A stretch of 64,000 bases of DNA from Chaenocephalus aceratus (GCA_023974075.1 JAMFTG010000222.1:37501-101500), one strand, 5' to 3'. Counted from the stretch's first letter, positions 40,440 through 52,982 are shown. Made by a program: numbers and translations. The notes: generated from the letters alone by a model not told the origin.

Positions 40440-41030
40440 TTCTATAACTATGAACGTCGACTGACTATTACTATAACTGGACGATGATTTACGAAAACAG
40501 CGACAGACTATCAAAACAAATCCCTGGAACTAAACTAAACATAAAACATGAACGTGACTAAAACTGAAATTTGACACACATTTAACACCGTTGAAACGCG
40601 TTGAGGAAAGAAGTAAAAAGCGACCGTGGATCCTCGACATGTTTCCTCCCCTGCGGTCCTTTCTGTTTTTGGCACACTCGGCCTTCTGGGAAAATAGATG
40701 TAAGTTTTGAGAAGTGTCCTAAGGGGAAGTTACCACCCTAACAACACACGCTATCCCACTGTCTGACAATGACAGTGCCTTTTCAGCCCGACCTGACTTC
40801 CTGATTTATCGGCTATAATCAGCTCGTTAGCCGTGATTAGACGTTCTTCGGCGGGAGGGAAGATGTACATGCTGGTTTTTTCCTCTAAAAGCTTTGATCT
40901 CACAGGCTGTTCTGCAGCTCTGGGGACATAGATAAGAGAGCGCAGGGATTACGGAGCGATCAGTGAACTCCACCTCCTGTCTGACAGGCTGTGAACACAC
41001 TCACTGTTTCAGGAGAGGAAGTGCTTAATT
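40440..41030. other. Unique intronic DNA
   Basis: No recognised feature. Confidence 0.5.
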
Positions 41031-41924
41031 GACTGCTTAAATGTCTATTTTACTCTAAAGTAGACTTTCATTTACAAAATAATCATCGTACGGTATTGAA
41101 GAAGAGTTAAAACTAAAGATTTAGACCATAAACTTGTTAGGAAAATAATCTCTGAGGTAATAAATCAAGATGGAAGTAGGCTAATTTTCTCATAGACTTC
41201 TATACAATATGTCGCCCCCTGCTGGATATTAGAAAGAATGTTTTTGTTTGCACTTAGTCGACCTGTTGTAGAAGTACTCACATGGTAACCCCATCCTAAA
41301 GCATACTCTGCGTTATCGTCTATTTACTCCAAATTGGACCATCATTTTAAACATAATCATCATTCTGTATTAAAGAAGAGTTAAACTGAACTGTTTTGGT
41401 AGCACTAATCACACAGTTACCATACGTCTATTTAACTAGACCTTAATTTCCAAAATAATCATCGTACGGTATTGAAGAAGAGTTAAAACAAAAGATTCAG
41501 ACCATAAACTTGTTAGGAACATTTTCTCTGAGGTAATAAATCAAGGGAGAATTGGCTAATGTTCTCATAGACTTCTATACAATATGTCGCCCCCCCTGCT
41601 GGATATTAGAAGTAATGCAGTTCATGGCATGAATTGAGTGGAAACCCTCATTGTTGCATGTGTTCTGTATTTGTACGGATGACGCTTATCTCTTGAATGT
41701 ACAGTGAGGCAGAACTGCGTGTTAATATCCATATGTATGTTGCAATGCTTGACTTCTTGGCCTTATGTTGGTCTTAAAAGCCACAGGATTAGTTAAAACA
41801 TGAATTCCCATCAGATGTCACACAAATATGACCGTTTGGACTTAGAGGACTGGGAATTCATTTTTTACACTCAATCTTAGACCTGCAACATCTTTGTGTC
41901 AAGAATCCAGAGACTATTGACTGT

Positions 41925-42019
41925 TTTAATTTGTAAGGTATAATTGTAAATGTAAATTGTAAATCTGTAACCCTGTAAGGTGTCCTTGGGTGTTTTGAAA
42001 GGCGCCCCCCAAAATAAAT

Positions 42020-42060
<41 letters not shown>

Positions 42061-42062
42061 TA
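41925..42062 (+). mobile_element. Retroelement 3' tail with (ATT)n
   Basis: GTAAGGTGTCCTTGGGTGTT then TTGAAAGGCGCCCCCCAAAA, TAAATG and (TTA)n at 42018-42060. The same tail appears reverse-complemented at 49530-49630 next to a LINE reverse-transcriptase remnant. Confidence 0.7.
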
Positions 42063-42659
42063 CAAATTAACTACATTTTTAACGCCCTGATTTGGCATTT
42101 TAGAAGTCGCAGTTTTGCTTTTTTGCCACCAGGTGGTACGAAGGAAAACCAAACTCTTATCAAGACATTTTTGGAGACATTTTTAGACTGCCATATGAAC
42201 TGTTATGGTAGCAACAATCACACGATGACCATACACTGCTTAATTTACTCTAAATTAGACTGTAATAAAAATAAACATCAAGGTGTGTTGAAAAAGACTT
42301 GAAGCGAAAGACTGAGACCATACGCTTGTTTGGAAAATGTTCTCTGGGGTACTAAATCAAAGCAGGTCCGTTTACTCATAATCTCATAGGCTTCTGGACA
42401 ATATGTCGCCCCCTGCTGGATATTAGATATAATGCAGTTTAAGGCATTTCTTTGAACCTGGATGTTGCCTCTTCGACATTAACACACACTTGCTTCGGCA
42501 TTAGCAAAGACACAGTCGAGCATAATATGTGTTCAAATTAATCTCCTTGTGAGAATATTCACAAACAAATGTATATGTGTGTCCTATTTGTTTGAGAAAA
42601 ACTACAGGACATGATTGAGTCTTTGGTATAAATGAATCTTTGTATTTGTGAGATGACAT

Positions 42660-43270
42660 GTATGTCAATGGAAAGACCAAAAGCTATAACCTATGTGGTC
42701 TCATAGCATTGATTGACAACAACAAACATGTAATAGCTTGAATGTAATATGGTAATCGACGCCATATTACAAAAGCCGTGGTTGTGGTTCAGTGTTTTCG
42801 TGGAGAGTCACTATACAGTCACCCATCTGACATAACAAGGCTATATGTAACCTTCCATTCTGCTCCAGTGAACCCTAATTGACGTCTTTAGCATCAGATG
42901 AGTGCACAAAGTAAAAAGGGGCCGTGGCTTCCCTGAAATGTTATTCAGATCAAGTGCTGGAAGTGAGAGAGGAAGAGGAGGAGGAGGAGGAGGAAGGAGC
43001 AGATCATGTGGATAATCATTCCAGGTCAGCGGCTTGATGAGCGAGACACATTAACAAACCGTGCTTTAGTGCAACCGGGGACTCGGTGGGAAATAAAGCA
43101 GGAGAGAGAGAAAAGCCGGGGTGGATCGTGGGATGGGGAATTAAAAATGTCGTCGAAAAATTATCAAAAATGGTCTTAGAGCTGTTGTTGTTTCTGTAGA
43201 ATATTTAAACGGTTGCTGCTGGAAGTCTCTGCGAAGACACTGTTTGGGATGTGGTCCTTTTTTTATTTGT
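42660..43270. other. Unique intronic DNA
   Basis: A short purine (GAG)n patch at 42970-42993; nothing else recognised. Confidence 0.5.
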
Positions 43271-43273
43271 TTG

Positions 43274-46094
43274 TATTTAAAGGTACCCTGTTATACTGTT
43301 TTTCATCAATATATCACAGAGATATATCCAGAGCCTGTCTCTGATTGGCTGAAACACCAAACAGATCATTGCAGCATTACCCATAATCCCCTCTGTTTCA
43401 GCCCTGTTTCCAAAGTGCTGATTCTCTGTCTGTTACTTTAGATGAAAATTTGGTTACAAAGAACTCAATGGAGCTCTAGGAGGAGATTCAGGTGATAAGG
43501 TGGGGGGGGGGGGGGGTACCTGGTTGCTGATTGGCTAATGGTTACACGAGACAACACATCGTTATGACATCATCAAGTGGCCAAAATCTGATCAGCTCAT
43601 TTTCAGACAGGTTTTTATAGAAATGGATCAAAAAGAGAGAAAATCTTTGTTCCTGAAACTTTCAGAGTCTCTTTCCACAGAGGGGACACATGTTGATGTA
43701 GAAGAGCCATGAAGAAGAGGGGACACATGTTGATGTAGAAGAACATGGAGAAGAGGGGACACATGTTGATGTAGAAGAGACGTGGAGAAGAGGGGACACA
43801 TGTTGATGTAGAAGAGACATGAGAAGAGGGGACACATGTTGATGTAGAAGAGACATGAAGAAGAGGGGACACATGTTGATGTAGAAGAGACATGAAGAAG
43901 AGGGGACACATGTTGATGTAGAAGAGACATGGAGAAGAGGGGACACATGTTGATGTAGAAGAGACATGGAGAAGAGGTGACACATGTTGATGTAGAAGAG
44001 ACATGAAGAAGAGGGGACACATGTTGATGTAGAAGAGACATGAAGAAGAGGGGACACATGTTGATGTAGAAGAGACATTGAAGAAGAGGGACCACATGTG
44101 CTGTAGAAGACATGAAGAAGAGGGGACACATGTTGATGTAGAAGAGACATGAAGAAGAGGGGACACATGCTGATGTAGAAGAGACATGGAGAAGAGGGAC
44201 ACATGTTGATGTAGGAGAGACATGGAGAAGAGGGGACATGTTGATGTAGAAGAGACATGGGAAGAGGGGACACATTGATGTAAAGAGACATGGAGAAGAG
44301 GGGACACATGTTGATGTAGAAGAGACATGAAGAAGAGGGCACACATGCTGATGTAGAAAGAGACATGAAGAAGAGGGGACACATGTTTAATGTGAAGAGA
44401 CATGAAGAAGAGGGGACACATGTTGATGTAGAAGAGACATGGAGAAGAGGGGACACATGTTGATGTAGAAGAGACATGAAGAAGAGGGGACACGTGTGGT
44501 AGAAGAGACATGAAGAAGAGGGGACACGTGTTGATGTAGAAGAGACATGGAGAAGAGGGGACACGTGTTATATAGAAGAGACATGAAGAAGAGGGGACAC
44601 GTGTTGATATAGAAGAGACATGAAGAAGAGGGACACGTGTTGATGTAGAAGAGACATGAAGAAGAGGGACACGTGTTGATGTAGAAGAGACATGAGAAGA
44701 GGGGACACGTGTTGATGTAGAAGAGACATGAAGAAGAGGGGACACGTGTTGATATAGAAGAGACATGAAGAGAGGGGCACTGTTGATGTAGAAGAGACAT
44801 GAAGAAGAGGGGACACATGTTGATATAGAAGAGACATGAAGAAGGGACACATTTGATATAGAAGAGACATGAAGAAGAGGGGACACATGTTGATATAGAA
44901 GAGACATGAAGAAGAGGGGACACATGTTGATGTAGAAGAGACATGAAGAAGAGGGGACACATGTTGATGTAGAAGAGACATGAAGAAGAGGGGACACATG
45001 TTGATGTAGAGAGACATGGAGAAGAGGGGACACATGTTGATATAGAAGAGACATGAAGAGAGGGACACATGTTGATATAGAAGAGACATGAAGAAGAGGG
45101 AGACACATGTTGATGTAGAAGAGACATGAAGAAGGGGGACACATGTTGATATAAGAGACATGAAGAAGAGGGGACACATGTTGATAGAAGAGACATGAAG
45201 AAGGGGACACATGTTGATGTAGAAGAGACATGAGAAGAGGGGACACATTTGATGTAGAAGAGACATGAAGAAGAGGGGACACATGTTATGTAGAAGAGAC
45301 ATGAAGAAGAGGGGACACATGTTGATGTAGAAGAGACATGGAGAAGAGGGACACATGTTGATGTAGAAGAGACATGGAAGAGGGACACATGTTGATATAG
45401 AAGAGACATGAGAAGAGGGGACACATGTTGATGTAGAAGAGACATGAAGAAGAGGGGACACATGTTGATGTAGAAGAGACATGGAGAAGAGGGACACATG
45501 TTGATATAGAAGAGACATGAAGAAGAGGGGACACATGTTGATATAGAGAGACATGAAGAAGAGGGGACACGTTGATGTAGAAGAGACATGAAGAAGAGGG
45601 GACACGTGTTGATGTAGAAGAGACATGAAGAAGAGGGGACACGTGTTGATATAGAAGAGACATGAAGAAGAGGGGACACGTGTTGATAGAAGAGACATGA
45701 GAAGAGGGGACACGTGTTTGTAGAAGAGACATGAAGAAGAGGGGACACATGTTGATGTAGAAGAGACATGGAAAGAGGGGACACATGTTGATGTAGAAGA
45801 GACATGAAGAAGAGGGGACACATGTTGATGTGGAAGAGACATGGAGAAGAGGGACACATGTTGATGTAGAAGAGACATGAAGAAGAGGGGACACATGTTG
45901 ATGTAGAAGAGACATGAAGAAGAGGGGACACATGTTGATGTAGAAGAGACATGGAGAAGAGGGGACACATGTATAGAGAAAGACATGAAGAAGAGGGGAC
46001 ACATGTTGATGTAGAAGAGACATGAAGAAGAGGGGACACATGTTGATGTAGAAGAGACATGGAGAAGAGGATTTTGCATAATAGGTGGATTTTA
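43274..46094. mobile_element. DNA-transposon-like repeat expanded by a 37-bp minisatellite
   Basis: The left end TTTAAAGGTACCCTGTTAT and the right end, reverse complemented (ATAAAATCCACCTATTATGC), are loosely inverted. The left 380 bp (CTGATTGGCTGAAACACCAA, CATTACCCATAATCCC, a G run at 43501-43516, GTTGCTGATTGGCTAATGG) resembles a common fish interspersed repeat. The 37-bp unit begins within its distal part. Exact ends and superfamily are uncertain. Confidence 0.55.
43676..46068 (-). repeat. 37-bp minisatellite, about 65 copies
   Basis: Plus-strand unit GGGGACACATGTTGATGTAG plus AAGAGACATGAAGAAGA. As 37 is not a multiple of three and the minus strand has no stop in any phase, three overlapping frames stay open, giving repeated HVSPLLHVSSTS, CLFYINMCPLF and MSLLHQHV. 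Many copies have 1-3 bp deletions. Two blocks (about 44490-44780 and 45570-45720) have CACGTG in place of CACATG. Confidence 0.97.
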
Positions 46095-46099
46095 TGTCA

Positions 46100-46540
46100 C
46101 AGTACCAGGCGGTCATTACTAGATGCATGTGGCCAAGATCATTCAGAAAAATAATTGTATTGCAATACAACAAATGAAATACAATTGTAAAAAAATATTA
46201 CTTTGTATAATATATGAATCGTATTATTTAAAAAATGAAATAACTATAATTAATATTATTCTTATTAATATTACACATTGTGTTGTCTTTTATCAATTTG
46301 ATTTAAACACAATTAAAATATTTATTATTTTCAAAAACAATTTTCTATATTTATTGTTTATTTATTTTTGGCCAAATTATTTCCCATGAGAAAAAAAAAC
46401 TCGTGGTATATCGCAACTTCCCACGAGTCATAGTTTGACTAAACGACTGCACATCAATTCCCAAGAGTTCAGGATGGAAGTATTCTTGGTTTTAGTGTCG
46501 AACATCCCAGTTTTCCATTAAATGAAAGTTAACACCATTT
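46100..46540. other. A/T-rich intronic DNA
   Basis: No recognised feature apart from composition and the repeated word CACGAGT near 46400-46430. Confidence 0.5.
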
Positions 46541-46544
46541 TGTC

Positions 46545-46865
46545 GTAGTTTTTTTTGTAATTGTTTATTTGGGACATTGCACATTAATGAACACTTAGTA
46601 AATGTACCACGGGTAAATATGCCGGATTTAGCTTTGAGCTACTTTCCCTCACATAAAACATATAAGAAAATGACATTTACAAACATACAAATACATGAAT
46701 TGCAAAAAAGTGCAAAAAGAAAGTATTTATAATTTATAATCAAATATAGCAGCATCGGTACATAACGTGCAAGAGGAGATACCCCTGTGCTAAAAGTCTG
46801 TTTGTTTCTCATCCGTCCTTTGAGTTGACCTTTGAACCTATCGAGAGTGGGACATCCCGTCTCTC
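46545..46865. repeat. Probable dispersed repeat
   Basis: TTTATTTGGGACATTGCACA, TTAATGAACACTTAGTAAAT and AATATGCCGGATTTAGCT resemble the tail region of a common fish interspersed repeat. Boundaries not determined. Confidence 0.4.
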
Positions 46866-46869
46866 AGTT

Positions 46870-47745
46870 GGGAGGCTTATTCCACGATGAGCTGTCTTTA
46901 ACGGAGAGGACATTTTGTCCAACGTCTACGATGGACCTCACAGTCTCCTCTGGTTCCTGACCTCGTGCAGCGTCCAGTGTGGGGGGGGGGGGGCGTCCAT
47001 GTAAACATTCATAAAAAAAACACGTACTTTTAAAAGACTTCAAATGGTCCAAAGTCAAGAGGTTGTGTGTATCAAGGATGCTCCAGCGGTGGTATGCATG
47101 TGGCTTTTGTGTCAGACACCTTGATCGCTCTCGTGTGCAGCGGTTCTATCGGCATCTGTCCTTAAAATATCTTCCCCAGTGACACCGTGACTCACATCCC
47201 CTCAGAATCCACTCTGACATATTGGAACTGAAACGTCTCCAAAGAAAAGCCTCACAGACGGGGAAGGGGCTGGAGGACGGGTTGAAATGAAGGGGATCAG
47301 CGAAGGCAAAACGTCTCGTGTATTTTCTTTCGGCGGGGAATTGCTTCTGGGGGGAAATCATTAGCGTGACACGAGCCGAGGAATTCCTCCTTCAGGGGAG
47401 ACGGACGCTAACCTCTCGGATCGTGTTTTAACGAGGGTCTCTGAAACGCGTATCCACGGCGATATTTGCAGAGGAGATGGTTTGCTTCCTGCTTCCTGTT
47501 TAATCTGCTCGATTCATCACGTCGGCCGAGGCAGAGAGCTTCAGGCTGAGAGGAGGCCTGATGGATGCTCCTGCCCGCTCTCTGCTGCCCTTTTCCTTGT
47601 CTTCCCTCACTCCCATCTCGCTCCCTTCCTCTGTCACTTCGCCTCCTTTTTACAGAGGATCCAGATGTGGTTTCTCTCAGTTCCTCGTTTCCTCTCTTAT
47701 CTCGTCTCCTTGCTTTCTCTTTAGTCCTCGTTCCTATCAATTATG
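46870..47745. other. Unique intronic DNA
   Basis: Moderately G/C-rich with a G run at 46981-46993. Frames at 47408-47740 (minus) are basic and low-complexity with no domain. Confidence 0.45.
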
Positions 47746-48305
47746 ATACACACACACACACACTCTCATCACACACACTCTCATCCACACTCCATCCACA
47801 CACACACACACTCTCACACACACACTCTCATCCACACACACACACTCTCATCCACACACACTCTCATCCACACACACTCTCATCCACACACACACACTCT
47901 CATCCCACACACTCTCATCCACACACACACACACACACACACACTCTCATCCACACACACACTCTCATCCACACAGCTCTCATCCACACACACTCTCATC
48001 CACACACACACTCTCATCCACACACGCTCTCATCCAACACACTCTCATCCACACACACTCCATCCACACACACTCTCATCCACACACACACCACTCGCCA
48101 TCCCACACACACTCTCATCCACACACACTCTCATCCACACACACATCATCATCACACACACTCTCATCCACACACAACTCCATCCACACACACTCTCATC
48201 CACACACACTCATCCACACACACACTCTCATCCACACACACTCTCATCACACACGCTCTCGAATCACACACACTCTCATCCACACACACACAAACTCTCA
48301 TCCAC
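47746..48305 (+). repeat. 16-bp minisatellite of CACACACTCTCATC type
   Basis: Unit ACACACACTCTCATCC with variable CA number, about 30 copies. The same words appear as a short tail at 58575-58615. Confidence 0.95.
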
Positions 48306-48720
48306 AAAAAAATTATTGTCTTTAGATACCCTAATAATATATATATATATTTGTATACTCTCTAATATGTATATATTTACAGATTATTTGTATTCTATTA
48401 TTATTATTATTTTATTTTATTTATATCATTTTATTTTATTTTATTTAATTAATCTTTTTTAATTTGTTTATTCTATTTTTTACTTTTAATGCTGCAAAAA
48501 AATCTATCTAAATTCGAATATAAATATATAAATTGTAGTGATTGGGATGAACCCCTTGAGACGCACCAATCTCGTTTTCATACGTCCCGACAACAGCACA
48601 CAACTTCCAGACACACATAGACAAAAAGACACAAAGCAAAACATGACAAGAGACAAACACATACAGTCTGTTAAGTACAATTCAAGCAATGCATACAATC
48701 ATTACATTTGAGACAGTTGA
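48306..48720. other. A/T-rich intronic DNA
   Basis: ATATAT and TTTTATTTTATT low complexity, then unique sequence. Confidence 0.5.
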
Positions 48721-48721
48721 G

Positions 48722-49110
48722 CAAATCAGTTTCATCATCATAAGTCAGTTTCATCAATATCAGTTTTCATTAATATCAGTTTTTTCATCAATATCAGTTT
48801 CATTAATAATCAGTTTCATTTAATAACAGTTTCATTAATATCAGTTTCATTAATATCAGTTTCATTAATATCAGTTATATCAATATCAGTTATAATCAAT
48901 ATCAGTTTCATTAATAACAGTTTCATTAATAACAGTTTCATTAATATCAGTTTCATATAATATCAGTTTCATTAATATCAGTTTCATTAATACAGTTTCA
49001 TCAATATCAGTTTCATCAATATCAGTTTCATTAATAACAGTTTCATTAATATCAGTTTCATTAAACAGTTTCATTAATATCAGTTTCATCAATATCAGTT
49101 ATAATAAGTG
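48722..49110 (+). repeat. 15-bp minisatellite ATATCAGTTTCATTA
   Basis: About 25 copies with one- to two-base indels and AACAG/ATCAG variants. Confidence 0.93.
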
Positions 49111-49500
49111 CAGACCAGTTGAAAGGAGATGATATGTTTAAACAAACCCAATGATGACAGAGATCTGATGGCAGCAGGTAAAGTATTTCAGTCTGTTGGG
49201 GGCGTTGAACATGAACGCTCTTCTGCCAATCCATGTTTTTTCAGAGGGGACAGAGAAATAAATCGAACAGAATGTCTGACTTGATGATTTGGTTGAGTAG
49301 GGTACGAAATACTGCTTTAAATAAGGGGATAGTTAAGATAAAGCATTTAAATATCAGCTGAAGCCAATGCGTGTGTCTTCTTACATTTAAAGAAGGCCAT
49401 TTAGTTGGTGATACATCGTGCAGTGAGGTGCAACGAAAAGGACAACCAAGAACACATCTGCATCGTCTGTTGTAGGCTGTGTTGAGTGGAGCAAGATCTG
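49110..49500. other. Unique intronic DNA
   Basis: No recognised feature. Confidence 0.5.
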
Positions 49501-49514
49501 ATTTATGTGCATTT

Positions 49515-49536
49515 TGTAGACAACATCACAGTAATA

Positions 49537-49590
<54 letters not shown>

Positions 49591-50095
49591 ATTTATTTGT
49601 AGGCGCCTTCATGACACCCAAGGACACCGTACATTTAAAAAAAAAAAAAAAAAAAAAACTAAATTAAAAATAAATAAAATAAAAGCTAATAGGCAACATA
49701 AGTTACAGAACATGATAATAAAAATTAAAAAATTAAAAAAACCCAAACAGGAAATCATGGAGGAGACAGTCAAGTGGACACACATGGGACATATAATGGG
49801 GGCTCTACGTGAGTACGCAGATTTGAACATGTGGGTTTTTAATTGGGATAGAAAACCCATCATCGGAAGAATACGTTGAGAAGCAATTCTCTTTCGGACA
49901 CTGAGCGTAAAACAATTGCGAGCGCGGTGTGAAACCCTGATTCCATAATTGACTTTTTGTATTTCATGCTTATATGTAGTTTAAATGAAAGTCAGAGTCC
50001 AGCCAGACACCGAGATATTTAAAGCTATCAACGTTATGCAGAGAAGTGCCGTCCTTACATGTTACTACTACTTTGGGTTAGGGTTTGAGCTTCTG
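49515..50095 (-). mobile_element. 5'-truncated LINE with (TAA)n tail
   Basis: The minus strand at about 49980-50070 encodes FKYLGVWLDSDFHLN, the block after the catalytic site in non-LTR reverse transcriptases. Going downward in coordinate it reaches GGTGTCCTTGGGTGTCATGA, GGCGCC, and ends in a (TTA)n tail, (TAA)n on the plus strand at 49538-49589. A poly(A)-like run is at 49637-49659 on the plus strand. Stops and shifts make it inactive. Confidence 0.75.
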
Positions 50096-50139
50096 ATTGT
50101 TCCAGTATAAATATTTCCCTTATTTAAATCTAAGACAAC

Positions 50140-50538
50140 TCCTGCAGGTATTTAGAGACGGACAAAAGGACGAGACAGTCCTGCAGGTATTTAGAGACGG
50201 GACAAAAGGACGAGACAGTCCAGCAGGTTTTTAGAGACGGGACAAAAGGACGAGACAGTCCGGCAGGTTTTTAGAGACAGGACAAAAGGACGAGACAGTC
50301 CCGGCAGGTTTTTTAGAGACAGGACAAAGGACGAGACAGTCCGGCAGGTTTTTAGAGACAGGACAAAAGCGAGACAGTCCGGCAGGTTTTTAGAGACGGG
50401 ACAAAAGGACGAGACAGTCCGGCAGGTATTTAGAGACGGGACAAAAGGACGAGACAGTCCGGCAGGTTTTTAGAGACGGGACAAAAGGACGAGACAGTCC
50501 GGCAGGTTTTAGAGACGGGACAAAAGGACGAGACAGTG
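50140..50538 (+). repeat. 40-bp minisatellite, 10 copies
   Basis: Unit GTCCGGCAGGTTTTTAGAGA plus CGGGACAAAAGGACGAGACA, with a few single-base slips. Confidence 0.95.
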
Positions 50539-50539
50539 A

Positions 50540-51015
50540 ACTGCTTAGAAGCCCTGCATCAGAGAGAGCCGCTGTGCTTCCACAAGGCTGGAGGTACTGA
50601 GGTCATGTGACTCTCCACCACCCCCCAGATGCCTCTCAAGTCACATGACACGTCTGTTAAAAAACGTTCAAATTGTTTGTAACGTCTCTTAGCGTTGAGA
50701 CGCGATTAAAGAAGGTCTTAGACTGAGGAATCTGCAGCAACATTTGAAATGTTCAAAAGCAATATTTGGAAATAAGAAAAGTGCCATTAAACCCACTGAC
50801 TAAAGGGGATCCTGTTCGACTCGGAGGGCTCTGTGTTCTGAGGAGTTGGCTCGGATGAAACGTGTTGATGAAGTCGTGGATCCGAAACCTTTGGACACTC
50901 AGGAAGACGAGAGACAACACCGTGGAACTCAGGACTGCTGATCGGAGAAATGACTATTGGTGTAACCGTATTAGAGACGCAATACAAAACCCCTCTCAGT
51001 ACACACAGGTGGTCA
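50540..51015. other. Unique intronic DNA
   Basis: No recognised feature. It leads into the CCT tract. Confidence 0.5.
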
Positions 51016-51017
51016 GT

Positions 51018-52673
51018 CTCCTCCTCCTCCTCCTCCTCCTCCTCCTCCTCCTCCTCCTCCTCCTCCTCCTCCTCCTCCTCCTCCTCCTCCTCCTCCTCTC
51101 CTCCTCCTCCCTCCCCTCCTCTCCTCACGTCCTCCTCCCCCTCCCCCCTCCCCCTCCTCCTCCCCTCCTCCTCCTCCTCCCCCTCCCCCTCTCTTCCTCA
51201 CGTCCCTCCTCCTCCTCCTCCTCCCCCCCCCTCCTCCTCCTCCTCCTCCTCCTCCGCCTCACGTCCGTCCTCCTCCTCCTCCTCCTCCTCACGTCCGTCC
51301 TCCTCCTCCTCCTCACGTCCGTCCTCCTCCCCCTCCTCACGTCCCCCCTCCTCCTCCTCCTCCTCCCCCCCTCCTCCTCACGTCCGTCCTCCTCCTACTC
51401 CTCCTCACGTCCGTCCTCCTCCTCCTCCCCCTCCTCCTCCTCCTCCTCACATCCCCCCTCCTCCTCCGCCTCACGTCCTCCTCCTCCTCCTCCTCCTCCT
51501 CCTCCTCCTCCTCCTCCGCCGCACGTCCGTCCTCCTCCTCCTCCTCCTCCTCACGTCCGTCCTCCTCCTCCTCCTCACGTCCGTCCTCCTCCCCCCCCAC
51601 GTCCCCCCTCCTCCTCCTCCTCCTCCTCCCCCTCCTCCTCACGTCCGTCTCCTCCTACTCCTCCTCACGTCCGTCCTCCTCCTCCTCCCCCCCTCCTCCT
51701 CCTCCTCCTCCTCCTCCTCCCCTCCCCCTCCTCCTCCTCCTCCTCACGTCCCCCTCCTCCTCCTCCTCCTCCTCCCCCTCCTCCTCACGTCCGTCCCCTC
51801 CTACTCCTCCTCACGTCCGTCCTCCTCCTCCCCTCCTCCTCCTCCTCCTCCTCCTCCTCCCCTCCCCTCCTCCTCCTCCTCCTCACGTCCTCCCCCTCCC
51901 CCTCCTCCTCCTCCTCCCCCTCACGTCCCCCTCCTCCTCCTCCTCCTCCTCCTCCTCCTCCTCCTCACGTCCCCCCTCCTCCTCCTCCTCCTCCTCCTCC
52001 TCCTTCCTCACGTCCCTCCTCCTCCTCCTCCTCCTCCTCCTCACGTCCCCCCTCCTCCTCCTCACGTCCCCCCTCCTCCTCCTCCTCCTCCTCACTCTTC
52101 CTCCTCCTCCTCCTCCTCCGCCTCCTCACGTCCCCCTCCTCCTCCTCCTCCTCACATCCCCCCCCTCCCCTCCGCCTCACGTCCGTCCTCCTCCTCCTCC
52201 TCCTCCGTCGCCTCCTCCTCCTCATCTCCTCCTCCTCAATGTCCTTCCTCCTCCTCCTCTCATCACGTCCCGTCCCGTCCTCCTCCTCCTCCTCCTCTCT
52301 CCTCCGCCTCACGTCCGTCCTCCTCCTCCTCCTCCTCCTCCTCACGTCCGTCCGTCCCTCCCCCTCCTCACGTCCCCCCTCCTCCTCCTCATCCTCCTCC
52401 TCCTCCTCCTCACGTCCGTCCTCCTCCTACCCTCCTCACGTCCGTCCTCCTCCTCTCCCACTCTCCTCCTCCTCCTCCTCCTCCTCCTCCCTCCTCCTCC
52501 CCCTCCCCCTCCGCCTCCTCCTCCTCCTCACGTCCTCCTCCTCCTCCTCCTCACGTCCCCCCCTCCTCCTCCTCCTCCCCCTCACGTCCCCCCTCCTCCT
52601 CCTCCTCCCCCTCCCCCCTCCTCCTTCCTCCTCCTCCTCCTCCCCTCCTCCTCCTCCTCCTCCTCCTCCCTCC
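51018..52673 (+). repeat. 1.65-kb (CCT)n polypyrimidine tract with CACGTCCGTCC inserts
   Basis: The first 80 bp are pure (CTC)n. After that TCACGTCC or TCACGTCCGTCC recurs at irregular intervals among CCT and C runs. The 576- and 638-codon Pro/Ser/Leu-rich frames are composition artefacts. Confidence 0.97.
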
Positions 52674-52784
52674 ACATTAATCACATGGCAGGGAGAACAG
52701 AGCAGAAGCATCTGTAATAGTTTAGAGCCGGCACTGAAGGACGAGCAGAGGTCGAATAGCATCGCGGCTAATGTGTAAAAAGAC

Positions 52785-52795
52785 GTGTGTGTGTG

Positions 52796-52839
<44 letters not shown>

Positions 52840-52982
52840 TGTGCGTGCGTGCGTGTGTGTGTGTGTGTATGTGTGTGTGTGTGTGTATGTGTGTGTGTGT
52901 TAACAGTAATAGATGGCTCGGTGTGAATACAAGGACAGAACGGGGACATGGGGCGCTAAAAATGGATCGCTACCTGGTGGTC

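Larger units (their letters stand above)
38826..42660. repeat. Four dispersed copies of a ~250- to 400-bp repeat
   Basis: Shared order: AATTTACAAAATAATCA, TTGAAG.AG..T.AAAACTAAAG, GACCATAAAC.TG, AAATGTTC, TCATAGACTTCTATACAATA and TGTCGCCCCCTGCTGGATAT. Copies are near 38830-39240, 41050-41250, 41390-41640 and 42230-42660. They look like remnants of one element family; the ends are not resolved. Confidence 0.75.

Noticed and set aside
39585..40487. 300-codon Ile/Tyr/Ser-rich frame
   Set aside because: Translation of a CTAT/CCAT tetranucleotide array.
43615..46173. Several overlapping 300- to 557-codon minus-strand frames
   Set aside because: The 37-bp unit has no stop in any minus-strand phase, so all three frames are open. 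Peptides are the same short words cycling through phases.
47408..47740. 110-codon basic frame on the minus strand
   Set aside because: Arg/Gly/Glu-rich low complexity, overlapping open frames on the other strand, no domain.
50862..52778. 638- and 576-codon Pro/Ser/Leu-rich frames
   Set aside because: A tract made of C and T cannot contain TAA, TAG or TGA; this is composition, not selection.
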